Origin: Paenibacillus whitsoniae
GTDB lineage: Bacteria > Bacillota > Bacilli > Paenibacillales > NBRC-103111
NCBI RefSeq assembly: GCF_003955665.1
Contig: NZ_RXHU01000055.1
Span: 1-63,804 of the forward strand
Direction: 5' to 3'
DNA length: 63,804 nt
Below, in pieces: positions 9,063-19,075 of the stretch (position 1 is its first letter; each line of letters begins with the position of its first letter). The position numbers and the translations under genes are program-made. Under the pieces are notes generated by a model that did not search any database, was not told where the DNA came from, and was given only the letters and a program-made list of their open reading frames with translations.

Positions 9063-12000
9063 TTAATTTGAAAAGTTGAGGGCTTGCAGCATACGACTTA
9101 GCATAACGGCGCTTTCTGCGCGAGTACCCGTGCTGAGCGGAGCAAAGGAATTGCCATCTCTGCCGTTAATGATCTTCAATGTGGCGGCTGCTCTGACCGC
9201 ATCCTTGGCCCAATCGGCGATATTGGCGTCGTCACTGAATGGGTTCGAGCCGGATGGTCTCTGCTCTGCACGGTAGCCTGCAAAGTGCAGCGCCCTGTCG
9301 ATCATAACCGCCATTTCTTGCCGGGATATTGGCGCGTTCGGACGGAAGGTATGATCTTCATAGCCGCCCACAAGATTCGCATCTGCTGCAACGCTAACTG
9401 TATTTGCAAACCAATCCGAGGCCTTCACATCCTTAAAGCTGGCCGTTGTTGTTCCTGTTGAAGGTAAGCCAAACGCTCTCACCAGCAAAGCAGCGAATTC
9501 TGCTCTTGTCACTTGGCGATCCGGGGCAAACATCGATGACTCAACACCTTGTACAATCTTTTTAGATGCCATGGCTTCTACGGTTTGTTTCGACCAATGC
9601 TGTTCCACATCAAGGAAGGTCACTGGGTTCGCGATAAGTAGGTAAGTGCTGTTGGTACGGCTGAAAATGACAACTTCATCCCCTTGAATCTTGAATGGAA
9701 CCGGATTATACACGGTATTGCCATTCGCATCTCGCTCTACGCGTACGGCAGCCAGAGCTTGGATATTCTTGGCGGCACCCAGCTTGATCGATCTAGGAAT
9801 GAACGTTTGGAAGCTTGAAATTTCTGTACGGTTCCCTTCCCCTGCTCCTGCTGTAAGCGTAAATTCTACAGCTTGCTTGACTGTTTGACCGTGGGCTGCT
9901 GCCTCAGAGGCGGCTTTTTCATTCGAATTGATTTGAACCATCAGGCTAAGCTTATCCTGTGAAGTTCCCAACTTGCTCGCCCAAGCCTGCAAATCGATGG
10001 CCGGCAAATTCAGCTCGTAGGAGCCCAGCGATGTTTGAATGACGACTGTACGATGGCTTGCAGCCGACAGCACCGTTTGGATAGCTTGCGGTGTCAGAAC
10101 GGCAACTGCTTCATCCTGCTTTTCACTCATTGGCACAGGTACAATCAGCTTATCGTTCGTTTCCGACGACTGGATGACGGCATGCATAATCGTATCTGTC
10201 ACGGTGTAAGCAGAGTCCTTGCTGCCCGGTTCTATACTTGGGCCAGAGCCCGTTCCTGGGTTCGTTTCTGGGTCAGTTCCTGGGTTAATCTCTGGATCCG
10301 TTCCTCCAGAAGTCACGCTCAACGTGATTGGCTGGGTGTACAAGTCATATTTTTTACCATCATTCATCGTGTACGTATAGCGCAGCAGGGCGTGCGCGCT
10401 GCCGGCGCTCTTCGCTGTAAGCATGTTGCCATCCACCTCAAAGGAATTCTGCCCATCTAACCAAACAATCTCAGGCGAGACGGTCGACGTATCCCCTTTA
10501 TAGGTTGTCACGCTAGCTTTAATGGCGATCTGCTCCGTTTCCGTTAAGGCATACTCCGTCTTCTCCGGGCGAATAGCTGCTGCCATATCTGCCGCCCAGT
10601 TGGCATAATCGGTCGTTAACCCCCAGGCGCCATTTAAGAAAAATTGATTAAACGCCGCTCGATCATTGAGTGTCCAAGGTGAAATCAAAATACCGCGATG
10701 CTTGGCCGCTTCCATAAAGCTTTGCGAGATACCGCCATAGCCGTTATTAAACGTAGCGTTCAAGGGCTGAATCGAACTGAGTACCGTTCGCAGCATCCCT
10801 TTGATATTGTTTCCTCCAGACAAACTCGACAAGAGACCCGAAGGCATGGTCGGCATCAAACTGTTGGTACGCGAAATCTGGGCGGCAATAAAGGACATGT
10901 TATCAACGTCAGCCTCTGCGTTTTTAGCTTTAACCAATTGAACGAAAGCTTCGACGGCGGCAGGTGTGGACGTCTTGATTTCATTCATGATCATTTTTCC
11001 GCGCTGTTGAACGAGATCAATCTGCTCTTCCAACGTCGGAATTTTTACATCTGGATAGCCTGCAGGATGGGACTTATTCGCATTGAGCGCCTTGATTTCG
11101 GCCAATGTGTAGTTCTCGATATTGCCGGTACCATTCGTCGTACCAGACAATTCCCCATCATGATGAATAACTAGATAGCCATCTTTGGAGATATAGACAT
11201 CATTTTCGATAAAATCCGCACCGTTATCGAGTGCCAACCGATTGCTTTCAATCGTATTTTCCGGCGCAGCCGACGGCAATCCGCGGTGCCCAATAATATA
11301 CGGCTTGCGAATCAGTGTTTTGTTCTTGTTGTATACGCTTAGTGCGGTGAAAGCTGCCGCAGGCGTATCCGTCACGATGCCGTTCACCCCGGCCGTAATC
11401 AACGTATGCAAGGAAATATTTTTTCCGGCAGCGGCCGCTTCATCTTTGGCCCAGACCATGATCGTTCGCATTTGCAAATAGTCCGTGTTTTCTCTTGTTG
11501 CGGCATTTTGCGGCAGCACAGCAATATGCGCGAGGCTGGCATTGGTTGTCTGGCGAACTTCCAGCAATTGTTCTTTGCCGACAATCGACTTGGCGCTAAA
11601 ATCCACAATTCCCCGAACAATCGGATAGGCTAATCGTGCCCTTTTAACCAACTCACCGTTGTCAGACATCACGAATACATCTTCCAGTCGATTTTCCTTC
11701 AAATACGCAATCAGCTTATCGACGGTAGGTGCATCCTTGACATAAAAGGCCGGCATGGTCTTCGTCCCAAACGTACTTAAGATCGCTGGTATGTCGCCAA
11801 TGACCACTTCTCCCGCCCGATCGTTGACTTGCAGTTCGTTGTTCACATGTAAAATAGCCGTTGCCGGTGTTGCAGCATTCGCCCATTGGGCCAAATCGGC
11901 CGTTTGGGTAAGTTCAGTTACAATGGTGGAAGCCATCGCAATTTGGGTCGCAGGCTCTGTCACGCTGGCATACCGATCCGTCGCCGTGGGAGGAAGCGAA

Positions 12001-14477
12001 TCCTGCTGCAGCGTAATCCGAATGTTATCCACCCGCATTTTGCTGCCGTTAGCTTGCAGTCCAATTCGTCCTTTCGTATACGCACCTGCATTGTCCGTAT
12101 CCACAACAACCTTGTCGTTAATCATTTCCATCACGCGATTGCCAAATGCCTTGACCGTATAGTGGTACATTTTGCTTGGATCTATGGCTTCCGTAAAAGC
12201 CCCTGTATCCATCACATTCCAGGCATTGGCGGCATTTCTCTCCGCAAATTCTATGCCATTTGCAGCGGTAGCATCTTTTCGGACGGCCATTTGATAGTAC
12301 GGATAATCACTGTTTTGAATTCGATACATAATGGAATGCCATCTTGCGGCATCGTTCGCTTGCAAGTGCGTCACATCAGCTTCGATTTTATAGTTTCCAA
12401 ATGTCCCTAGGTAGTCGGGTAAAAGAACTCGCGAAGGATTGTCCGGCGTTGCAGCTGCATCCATCTCAAAGCCGCCGGATTTCACAACAGCTTTGCTCGC
12501 AGTCGTCCCTTCTTTTCGACTCCAGCCAGCGGGAAGCGTTCCATCCGTTAACTGATTAAAATTCTCTTCGTAAAGCACATACTCGCTGTCAGTCGCTTCT
12601 TTCGCAACAACCAACACGGAGACAGAAACGCCGTCTTTTTGAGCACTCAGGGTGTATACCCCTTTTTGTTGCACGCTCAGGCTGTTACTGTTCACAATGA
12701 CGGAAGGACTGCTGGAGGTCCACGCCAAGTCGCTGCCGGTTATGGAACCGGATGAAAAGTCGCTAAAATCCGCTTTAAACGTGATACCGCTTAAAGGTAG
12801 CGGCTGATTCACTGTGGCTAAAACATAACCGCTATCGTGCTTGATCGCGACGGCCTTCGCCGGCAGCGTGCTAGGGGTCACAGTCACTTCTTGCAAGTAC
12901 TCCGCATTATCGTAAATGACCCTAACCGTAGCACTGCCTGCTTTTATTGGATACAAAGCATTGTTCGAGACTTTGATAATCGACTCATCCGAGGAGTAGA
13001 ACTTCAAAGGCTTGCTCGCAATCGATTCCGTATAACCGTCTGAGTAATAGACACTTCCGGTAACGCTCATAGGGCCGGTCAGTGCTTCCATCGTGCTGGG
13101 GACAATGAGGTCAAGCCGATCCGCCGTAATTCTCGTTACCTTCACATTGTCGAACGACACCTTGCTTTGATCCGCTTGCAGTCCTATCTTGCCTTTTTCC
13201 ATAACAACCGTCGCAGGCAGCGTGGTGTCTGTTACCATTGTATAGGTTGGATCTGACTTCGCCTTCATATATTCTTTGACATTATTGCCAAAAACGCGAA
13301 CCTTCATCGTGTAGTCGGTATTCAAGGTCAACACTCGCCAAGTGCCGGTAATGGGCGTTGGCGAATACCAGCTGCCGTCCGACTTGCGATAAGCGAATTC
13401 ATACGTACCATTTTGACGGATCGCCATTTGATTGTATGGCACTTTCCCTGTAGAAGGCACCCTGAACATCAGTGAGGCCCATCTTGCTGCGTCCAATACA
13501 GCTTCGAATCTTACATCCGCTTCCACCGTATAGTTGTCCCACTGAACGGGTGCAACAATTCTCGCCTGTTTGCCCGAAGCTTTCCCATCAAAAGTGATTC
13601 TGCCGTTGCCATACGTATCCTGCACGACTGTAAATGGGCTGCTTCCTGCGTTCACATCCGAAATCCATCCATAAGGAATTGTGCCATTCGGATAGGCATC
13701 AAAATTTTCCTCCAGCAGCACGGGATTCACCGGATCTGTTACTGGATTGCTGTCGATCAGGTTAATCACGCCGAAACCGGAGGTATCGTTCCAGAATGAG
13801 GTCGCGTGATACGCACTCCAGTAGCTGTTTCTTTGCTCTGTCGTGTCCGCCCCATAACGATCCGTTACCCCAATTTCCAAGCCCAGCTTCTTCGTCAGCA
13901 CCGGATCCATCTTCAATATATCCCAAGGGACGGCGACTTCTAAGGACCAGCCTGTTCCTGTCTTCTGTATGGCTCTTAAAATCTTATTGGCATCCTTGCT
14001 GCTTTGGCCGTTGGCGGCAGCACCATAGTGAAACTCTGGCGTTGTGGAATCCGCTTGATAGACAAATCCGAGCTGCATATCATCTGCGGCATAAGGAGCC
14101 GATTGATGCATCGTTGGATCGAGAAAAAAATTAATGCTATCTTGATCAAACCAATTCCCCGATCCTGCTGTGATCAGATTATCATCATCGGCCTTGACCC
14201 CGATATACAAATACTTATTGTCCCAAAGCATGCCGAATTTACTATCTGTGAACGTCCCATTGCCTGTTTGTTTCGTTATACGTTGGTCAATTGTCCAGAG
14301 TGACTCATCCAATTTCCCGTCGATCACGGGAGCGTTAACAGTCTTCCTGACATTTAGCGAATTTCTAACATCATCTGCGGCATGTGCCTGCTGCTCAGGG
14401 AAGATGCCCAATGGTGCACAACCGGCTATTAACGTGGCAACTACAAGACTATTCAAGTACTTCTTATATCGTTTCAT
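9063..14477 (-). CDS. Giant SLH-anchored surface glycerophosphodiester phosphodiesterase
   Basis: 1804 residues from ATG at 14477, which follows AGAAAGGA; the longer open frame has no better start. Order: signal peptide (to about residue 35), CBM9-like domain (about 40-240), two LamG/DUF1080-like jelly rolls (openings EENFDAYPNG and EENFNQLTDG) with Big-like domains between, a degenerate GDPD-like barrel (about 860-1055, ending HTLITAGVNGIVTD but lacking HRG), an intact GDPD domain (about 1060-1300; IGHRGLPSAAPENT, FIENDVYISKDG, VIHHDGEL), a Pro/Gly/Glu linker, and three SLH repeats (about 1615-1804). GDPD enzymes split glycerophosphodiesters to glycerol-3-phosphate plus alcohol. It should sit in the wall and feed the adjacent importer. 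Its leader carries the GlpP-type motif. Confidence 0.9.
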   Translation of the reverse strand: MKRYKKYLNSLVVATLIAGCAPLGIFPEQQAHAADDVRNSLNVRKTVNAPVIDGKLDESLWTIDQRITKQTGNGTFTDSKFGMLWDNKYLYIGVKADDDNLITAGSGNWFDQDSINFFLDPTMHQSAPYAADDMQLGFVYQADSTTPEFHYGAAANGQSSKDANKILRAIQKTGTGWSLEVAVPWDILKMDPVLTKKLGLEIGVTDRYGADTTEQRNSYWSAYHATSFWNDTSGFGVINLIDSNPVTDPVNPVLLEENFDAYPNGTIPYGWISDVNAGSSPFTVVQDTYGNGRITFDGKASGKQARIVAPVQWDNYTVEADVRFEAVLDAARWASLMFRVPSTGKVPYNQMAIRQNGTYEFAYRKSDGSWYSPTPITGTWRVLTLNTDYTMKVRVFGNNVKEYMKAKSDPTYTMVTDTTLPATVVMEKGKIGLQADQSKVSFDNVKVTRITADRLDLIVPSTMEALTGPMSVTGSVYYSDGYTESIASKPLKFYSSDESIIKVSNNALYPIKAGSATVRVIYDNAEYLQEVTVTPSTLPAKAVAIKHDSGYVLATVNQPLPLSGITFKADFSDFSSGSITGSDLAWTSSSPSVIVNSNSLSVQQKGVYTLSAQKDGVSVSVLVVAKEATDSEYVLYEENFNQLTDGTLPAGWSRKEGTTASKAVVKSGGFEMDAAATPDNPSRVLLPDYLGTFGNYKIEADVTHLQANDAARWHSIMYRIQNSDYPYYQMAVRKDATAANGIEFAERNAANAWNVMDTGAFTEAIDPSKMYHYTVKAFGNRVMEMINDKVVVDTDNAGAYTKGRIGLQANGSKMRVDNIRITLQQDSLPPTATDRYASVTEPATQIAMASTIVTELTQTADLAQWANAATPATAILHVNNELQVNDRAGEVVIGDIPAILSTFGTKTMPAFYVKDAPTVDKLIAYLKENRLEDVFVMSDNGELVKRARLAYPIVRGIVDFSAKSIVGKEQLLEVRQTTNASLAHIAVLPQNAATRENTDYLQMRTIMVWAKDEAAAAGKNISLHTLITAGVNGIVTDTPAAAFTALSVYNKNKTLIRKPYIIGHRGLPSAAPENTIESNRLALDNGADFIENDVYISKDGYLVIHHDGELSGTTNGTGNIENYTLAEIKALNANKSHPAGYPDVKIPTLEEQIDLVQQRGKMIMNEIKTSTPAAVEAFVQLVKAKNAEADVDNMSFIAAQISRTNSLMPTMPSGLLSSLSGGNNIKGMLRTVLSSIQPLNATFNNGYGGISQSFMEAAKHRGILISPWTLNDRAAFNQFFLNGAWGLTTDYANWAADMAAAIRPEKTEYALTETEQIAIKASVTTYKGDTSTVSPEIVWLDGQNSFEVDGNMLTAKSAGSAHALLRYTYTMNDGKKYDLYTQPITLSVTSGGTDPEINPGTDPETNPGTGSGPSIEPGSKDSAYTVTDTIMHAVIQSSETNDKLIVPVPMSEKQDEAVAVLTPQAIQTVLSAASHRTVVIQTSLGSYELNLPAIDLQAWASKLGTSQDKLSLMVQINSNEKAASEAAAHGQTVKQAVEFTLTAGAGEGNRTEISSFQTFIPRSIKLGAAKNIQALAAVRVERDANGNTVYNPVPFKIQGDEVVIFSRTNSTYLLIANPVTFLDVEQHWSKQTVEAMASKKIVQGVESSMFAPDRQVTRAEFAALLVRAFGLPSTGTTTASFKDVKASDWFANTVSVAADANLVGGYEDHTFRPNAPISRQEMAVMIDRALHFAGYRAEQRPSGSNPFSDDANIADWAKDAVRAAATLKIINGRDGNSFAPLSTGTRAESAVMLSRMLQALNFSN

Positions 14478-14590
14478 AGCAATCAATCCTTTCTGATAGT
14501 AGGAAATGGATGAAAATGGTATAAACCTCTTGCTAATCAGGTTACCTATGCGGCTTCCACAACTCCTTCCTGCTGTTTTGGAGAACACAA

Positions 14591-14673
14591 AAAACCCTTC
14601 ACGACATACAAATGCATCAGCTAGTTGCGACTAGCCAATCATTTGGTGCCTTGAAGGGTTTTCTCCTCGTCTC
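14591..14673 (-). promoter_or_regulatory. Candidate GlpP-responsive antitermination leader (phosphodiesterase gene)
   Basis: Minus strand: GAGACGAGGAGAAAACCCTT (14673-14654), then a perfect 11-bp stem AAAACCCTTCA / TGAAGGGTTTT closing a 50-base loop and followed by TTGTG, a terminator shape. The loop holds a small hairpin GCTAGT / ACTAGC. The 20-mer differs by one base from that at 8305-8324. The arrangement fits a leader in which bound GlpP blocks terminator folding. Confidence 0.65.
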
Positions 14674-14730
14674 CTACCCCTGCCTATTCAGTTATCCTAT
14701 CACCTATACTAGCGACTGATTGTTTGTTGT

Positions 14731-14759
14731 ATGTTATCTATGGAATAAGAAATTGTAAA
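14731..14759 (-). promoter_or_regulatory. Candidate sigma-A promoter for the phosphodiesterase leader
   Basis: Minus strand TTTACA (14759-14754), a 17-base spacer, then TAACAT (14736-14731). Transcription would begin near 14724, about 50 bases before the leader motif. Confidence 0.4.
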
Positions 14760-14773
14760 AAATTTAATCATCT

Positions 14774-17700
14774 TCAACGTGGACCCGGGTCTATCCAATA
14801 CACATTGAATTCATGAATAGACCAGTACGATCCTACACTGCCCGTTTGCACAACTCGAATAAATCTGGCCGTCTGTTCAGGAAAGTTAATCGTCGTCACC
14901 GTGCTGCCCGAGCCCGAAGCTACCACGGTTCCCCATATTATTCCATCCTGTGAAACGTAAACCTCATATTTTCTAGGATAATCCCAAGTACTTCCAGCTG
15001 CATCTAGGACAATCCGGCTAAATGTCATTGCGGACTGCATATCGACTTGAAAATATTGACCGTATACCTGTGCCGTTGCAGTATCCCAGCGGGTAGAGAC
15101 AACGCCGTCCAGTGCATTGCCTGCCCTTGAGCTCATCTGGGAGGCTATCGCCGTCCAACCGCTGCGCGACAGCGGAGCTGCGTTCGTTTTCACCGACACC
15201 GACGAGCTTGCTGCGGAAACGTTACCTGACGCATCCTTCGCTTTGACGGTTAACACGTATTCCGTTTGCTGCGTCAGTCCGGTTACCGTATAGCTGGTAT
15301 CCGTTATCAAAGCAGCGTTCACTTGCTGCGTGCCGTTAAATATATCATAGCCGGCAACGCCATAGTTGTCGGTGGAAGCATTCCAACTCAAGCTTACCGT
15401 AGCATCCGTTTTGTTCGTCATCGTTACCCCCGCTGGCACCGTTGGCGCTTCTCGGTCAGCGTGATATACATTGAACTCGTGAATGGACCAATACACGCCA
15501 ACACTGCCAGTCTGAACAACCCGAATGTATCGGGCGATCTGCACAGGGAAATCAATCGTCGTAACCATACTGCCGGAGCCCGATGATATGGCGCTTCCCC
15601 ATGAGCTTCCATCCGTTGAAACATATACCTCATACTTGCGCGGATAGTCGCCCGAACTCCCTGTTGTATCCAGAACAAGTCTGTTAAACGTACGGTTCGC
15701 TTTCATATCAACCTGGTAATATTGCCCGTTGACTTGCGCTGTGCCGGTCGTCCAGCGGGTCGAGGCATTTCCGTCCAATGCGTTGCCTGCTTGAGCGGCG
15801 CCGTGGGAAGCTGTTGCCGTCCAAGTCGTACGCGACAGAGGCGCCAGAGGGTCTATCGGTTCCGGTGCTGCCAGGGCACCGGCCGTAACGACATAAATCG
15901 TTTCCCCCGGCTTCGATTCCCCGCTGCTATTCATCGCTATGATTCTGTAGCTGTAGAAGGAACCTGCGTGAAGACCAGTATCCTCATAGGAAGTCGTGCT
16001 CCCCGCTATCGTTGCAACCGTTTCCCAGTCGGCATCGCCATTCGTTCTTCGCTCAATCCTATAACTGCCCGGTGCGTTATCGCCTGAGAGCCAGGACAAG
16101 GCAACGGACGTATCGGTCACACGCGTCGTCGTTACATATTGCGGCGCGTCCGGCTTCGATGCCTCCAATCCAAGCAAAGTGTCAACCGCAGCAGTCATGC
16201 CAGCCGCATCGTTGGCGACAATATTCAAGACATTATACTCCCCAATAAACGCCGAGTTCACTAGGCCAATCGACGCCTCTCCGGGGGCCAGATTCGCCCC
16301 TTGCTCCGGCAATAAGTACGCTCTTGCCTGGTCGAGCAGCAAGACGTTCGTCGACGTGCTGCCGAACAGCACCAGGTCGGCGTCAACCGTTTTCCACTTT
16401 GGATATTTCAGCTGCGACTCATATTCCTGCAAGCTTTTCACAACGCCGCCTGGCTCCGCTAATCCAAGCTGCGCGCTTCGACCTTGCTGAGTATAGTGCT
16501 GCATTAGCCTCTCGGCCTGCGCGACAATGGCCGGATCTGCATGTTGGGCCGCTGTTAAGGCGACAATCAATGGAACGTCTTTACGAGCACTGAATTTGCG
16601 GATATCCGGTTCACGGTGGATCGTCACATCGGGCTGCGCCTCGGTTTGCTGCGATTGAACGATAATCAATGTCTCTGCCTCCAGCCCGCTAAGGAGTTCC
16701 TTCACTTTTACCGAGTAGGCCCCCGGTGTATCGCTTATCTGCAGCGGCAGCTTGGCTGTTAAGCCCGTTGCCGAGTACACAGTAGCGCTATCCCCGCTAA
16801 CCGTATGGCTGACGGTAATTTCCACGGGAATGCCGGACATCGGATTCGGATTGCGGATCATCGTATAGGCTTCATAGAAGCCGGAATTCGATAGATCGAC
16901 GGTAATTTCCGGTATCGTCACTTCGGCGGGCGGTAGTGCATACCACTGGAAGCCGTTCGTCTGCAAATTGACCTGCTCTGCTTCCGCCTGCGTTATTTTG
17001 CGCGCTTGCCTGATGTCGTAGATCGGACGGTCCGTATGCCATTCCAGCGCCGCCGTCTGTCCGATCAGATGCTGAGTCTCACCTGCAGCCGTATTATGCT
17101 TCTGATTCAGCACTGTCACATATTGGGTGTCGCCGGACCGCGTCGGCACCGCCCACACATCGCTTTTCGCTGAAGCAGCAATCGGCTTGGCGATCCCCGC
17201 CATGGCTGTCTGCAGCTTGGCAATATTGTCGGCATTGCGGGTTAAAAGCAAATTCGTCTGATCCGTATCGCTTTGCACCACATAGGATCTAACCTGCATG
17301 TTCGTTGCGACGGAGGTGACGGGCGATACCGATTCGTCGTCTCTCAAGATGCGGCCGCCACCATCAACAAAGCTTTGCAGCTCGGATGCAAGGCCTTCGC
17401 TCCAACTCCAGCTGTTGTCAAATTGGTTCAGTCCGACAAGGAGAATGGCCTTCATCGAATTCGGCAAGCCACGCTTCAATTCCTCTGGCGTAATGACCTT
17501 TGCAGGCCAGCCTGCCGCATGGGCAAGGAACAACGCTTCCGACACTTTCCCCTCATGGGACCCAGCCAACAGCTGCATATCGGTCGGATTGTCGCCGCCG
17601 ACGTTCCCCCTCAGTAAAGCTTGATCGTTCACATACATAATGCCGATGGTCGGAGTCGGATTGGCCATGGCATACGCACCGCCATAGCGATGAATCCATG

Positions 17701-19075
17701 CATAGAGCTCTTTCTGTTCCGCAATGCTCTGCGGTTTGGCTGCATTCCCTTTGTTATTCGGCAATACATTCGTTCCGATCGCCTGAATGCCCCGGGTTAA
17801 CGCCATCGCATATGCGCTTTCGCGATCCTCTTTTCCAAAGAACAAGGAGAAATCGTCGAGGAGCGACCATGTCGTTTTATTCGGATCGTAACTGCGCAAG
17901 CGGTCGATCAGCGCAACATTGTGCAAGGGCTTAGAGGAGCTTTTTTCATTCCAATCGTAAGCACTCTGTACCGGCAGCTGCTCGTGCATCTCCTTGCCGG
18001 GAATGGTCGCCCATACCCAGCCTCCTCGAGCACCTACTCCTGGCGAGCTTCCGAACGAGCCGGTCGTCGTAGAGTACTTGCCATTAACTTCCGACACCGC
18101 TTTGGAGAAGTAACCGAAAGCTTTGAACGTTTCGTTATAACGTGCAATGTAATCCAAGAACGGCTTGGAGCTAGTTGTAAAATATTCATGCGTCTTCGGG
18201 GTATACATCCCTTGCAGACTAGGGGCCAGCGGCGTCGTGAGCGGAAGTCCCGCTGCCGTCTGGAACGCTGTGAACGCCCTGCCCCATGGGCGGTTCGGAT
18301 GCGGCGGCGCCCAGTCCCAGTAGGAGGCATAGCCCGCGTTATCCGCGCCCAGGCTGACCCCCGCTATATTCGGATAAGCACCGAGCCGCTGTAGGCCAAG
18401 CTGGATGTCGCGATAAAGCGGTGCATGAAAATCAGCGATGTACGAGCTGTAAAAAGGCAGGTTCTGGCTGCTTGAGGTGATGACGTCCCAGTCCGTTCGT
18501 GGAATAAACCCGAGCTGGACCCCTCTTTCACTGAGTTCTTGGGCCATATTCGCCTGGCTCTTGGCATTCGCCGGCTCCTCAAAGGAGCTGTATTCGTATA
18601 CCCGATCGTAACCGGTATCGGCTACATAATTCGCATAATCCGCTACGGTCCCGATATTCGCATATTGAGCCGCGATTTCGGGATGCTCGGAATGATAGAA
18701 TCCGCCCGAGCTCATGCCATGCGGCAAATAAATGAAGTTGATCGTTTCGGCCGACCGCGGAACATCGACGCCCACATGACGTTCGATCGAAGCCGAAGCT
18801 TCGTCGTATTCCGGCGTATCAGGCTTTGCTCCCGCCAATGCCTGCACATCCGCGTCCCAGGCCGATTGATTCGGAAATGATTCCGGCTGATTGAGACTCT
18901 GCACGGTAATGACCGGACCTGAGCCCGGAACAGGTACATTCACCTCGTAAGGAATATCCTTCGGATCGCCTGCAACAACAGGCTGCAAGCCTGCATCGAA
19001 GCTGACAGGTCCTCGTCCGTTCACCCATAATTCATACGGCTTGCCGCTCTCGTTCTGCGGCAGCAGCAGCGTCAA
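14774..19075 (-). CDS. C-terminal part of frameshifted exported glycoside-hydrolase-like protein
   Basis: About 1433 residues in a frame that continues the protein interrupted at 19032. The first in-frame start is a TTG without a ribosome site, so this is not an independent gene. Content: a TIM-barrel-like enzyme region (about residues 100-560; stretches such as WDWAPPHPNRPW and GWVWATIPGKE), a glutamine-amidotransferase-like subdomain near 480-590, Ig-like domains, FN3, an F5/8-type C (CBM32-like) domain, FN3, and a second F5/8-type C domain at the very end (about 1310-1430). The two F5/8 domains are close copies, both ending YWSIHEFNVY. The enzyme class is not recognised. No SLH repeats are present, unlike its neighbours. 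Confidence 0.75.
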   Translation of the reverse strand: MTLLLPQNESGKPYELWVNGRGPVSFDAGLQPVVAGDPKDIPYEVNVPVPGSGPVITVQSLNQPESFPNQSAWDADVQALAGAKPDTPEYDEASASIERHVGVDVPRSAETINFIYLPHGMSSGGFYHSEHPEIAAQYANIGTVADYANYVADTGYDRVYEYSSFEEPANAKSQANMAQELSERGVQLGFIPRTDWDVITSSSQNLPFYSSYIADFHAPLYRDIQLGLQRLGAYPNIAGVSLGADNAGYASYWDWAPPHPNRPWGRAFTAFQTAAGLPLTTPLAPSLQGMYTPKTHEYFTTSSKPFLDYIARYNETFKAFGYFSKAVSEVNGKYSTTTGSFGSSPGVGARGGWVWATIPGKEMHEQLPVQSAYDWNEKSSSKPLHNVALIDRLRSYDPNKTTWSLLDDFSLFFGKEDRESAYAMALTRGIQAIGTNVLPNNKGNAAKPQSIAEQKELYAWIHRYGGAYAMANPTPTIGIMYVNDQALLRGNVGGDNPTDMQLLAGSHEGKVSEALFLAHAAGWPAKVITPEELKRGLPNSMKAILLVGLNQFDNSWSWSEGLASELQSFVDGGGRILRDDESVSPVTSVATNMQVRSYVVQSDTDQTNLLLTRNADNIAKLQTAMAGIAKPIAASAKSDVWAVPTRSGDTQYVTVLNQKHNTAAGETQHLIGQTAALEWHTDRPIYDIRQARKITQAEAEQVNLQTNGFQWYALPPAEVTIPEITVDLSNSGFYEAYTMIRNPNPMSGIPVEITVSHTVSGDSATVYSATGLTAKLPLQISDTPGAYSVKVKELLSGLEAETLIIVQSQQTEAQPDVTIHREPDIRKFSARKDVPLIVALTAAQHADPAIVAQAERLMQHYTQQGRSAQLGLAEPGGVVKSLQEYESQLKYPKWKTVDADLVLFGSTSTNVLLLDQARAYLLPEQGANLAPGEASIGLVNSAFIGEYNVLNIVANDAAGMTAAVDTLLGLEASKPDAPQYVTTTRVTDTSVALSWLSGDNAPGSYRIERRTNGDADWETVATIAGSTTSYEDTGLHAGSFYSYRIIAMNSSGESKPGETIYVVTAGALAAPEPIDPLAPLSRTTWTATASHGAAQAGNALDGNASTRWTTGTAQVNGQYYQVDMKANRTFNRLVLDTTGSSGDYPRKYEVYVSTDGSSWGSAISSGSGSMVTTIDFPVQIARYIRVVQTGSVGVYWSIHEFNVYHADREAPTVPAGVTMTNKTDATVSLSWNASTDNYGVAGYDIFNGTQQVNAALITDTSYTVTGLTQQTEYVLTVKAKDASGNVSAASSSVSVKTNAAPLSRSGWTAIASQMSSRAGNALDGVVSTRWDTATAQVYGQYFQVDMQSAMTFSRIVLDAAGSTWDYPRKYEVYVSQDGIIWGTVVASGSGSTVTTINFPEQTARFIRVVQTGSVGSYWSIHEFNVYWIDPGPR

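Noticed and set aside
19032..19075. Reading the two halves of the exported enzyme as two overlapping genes
   Set aside because: The second half has only a TTG with no ribosome site, and the first ends in frameshifted nonsense; one-base removal gives a continuous sensible protein.
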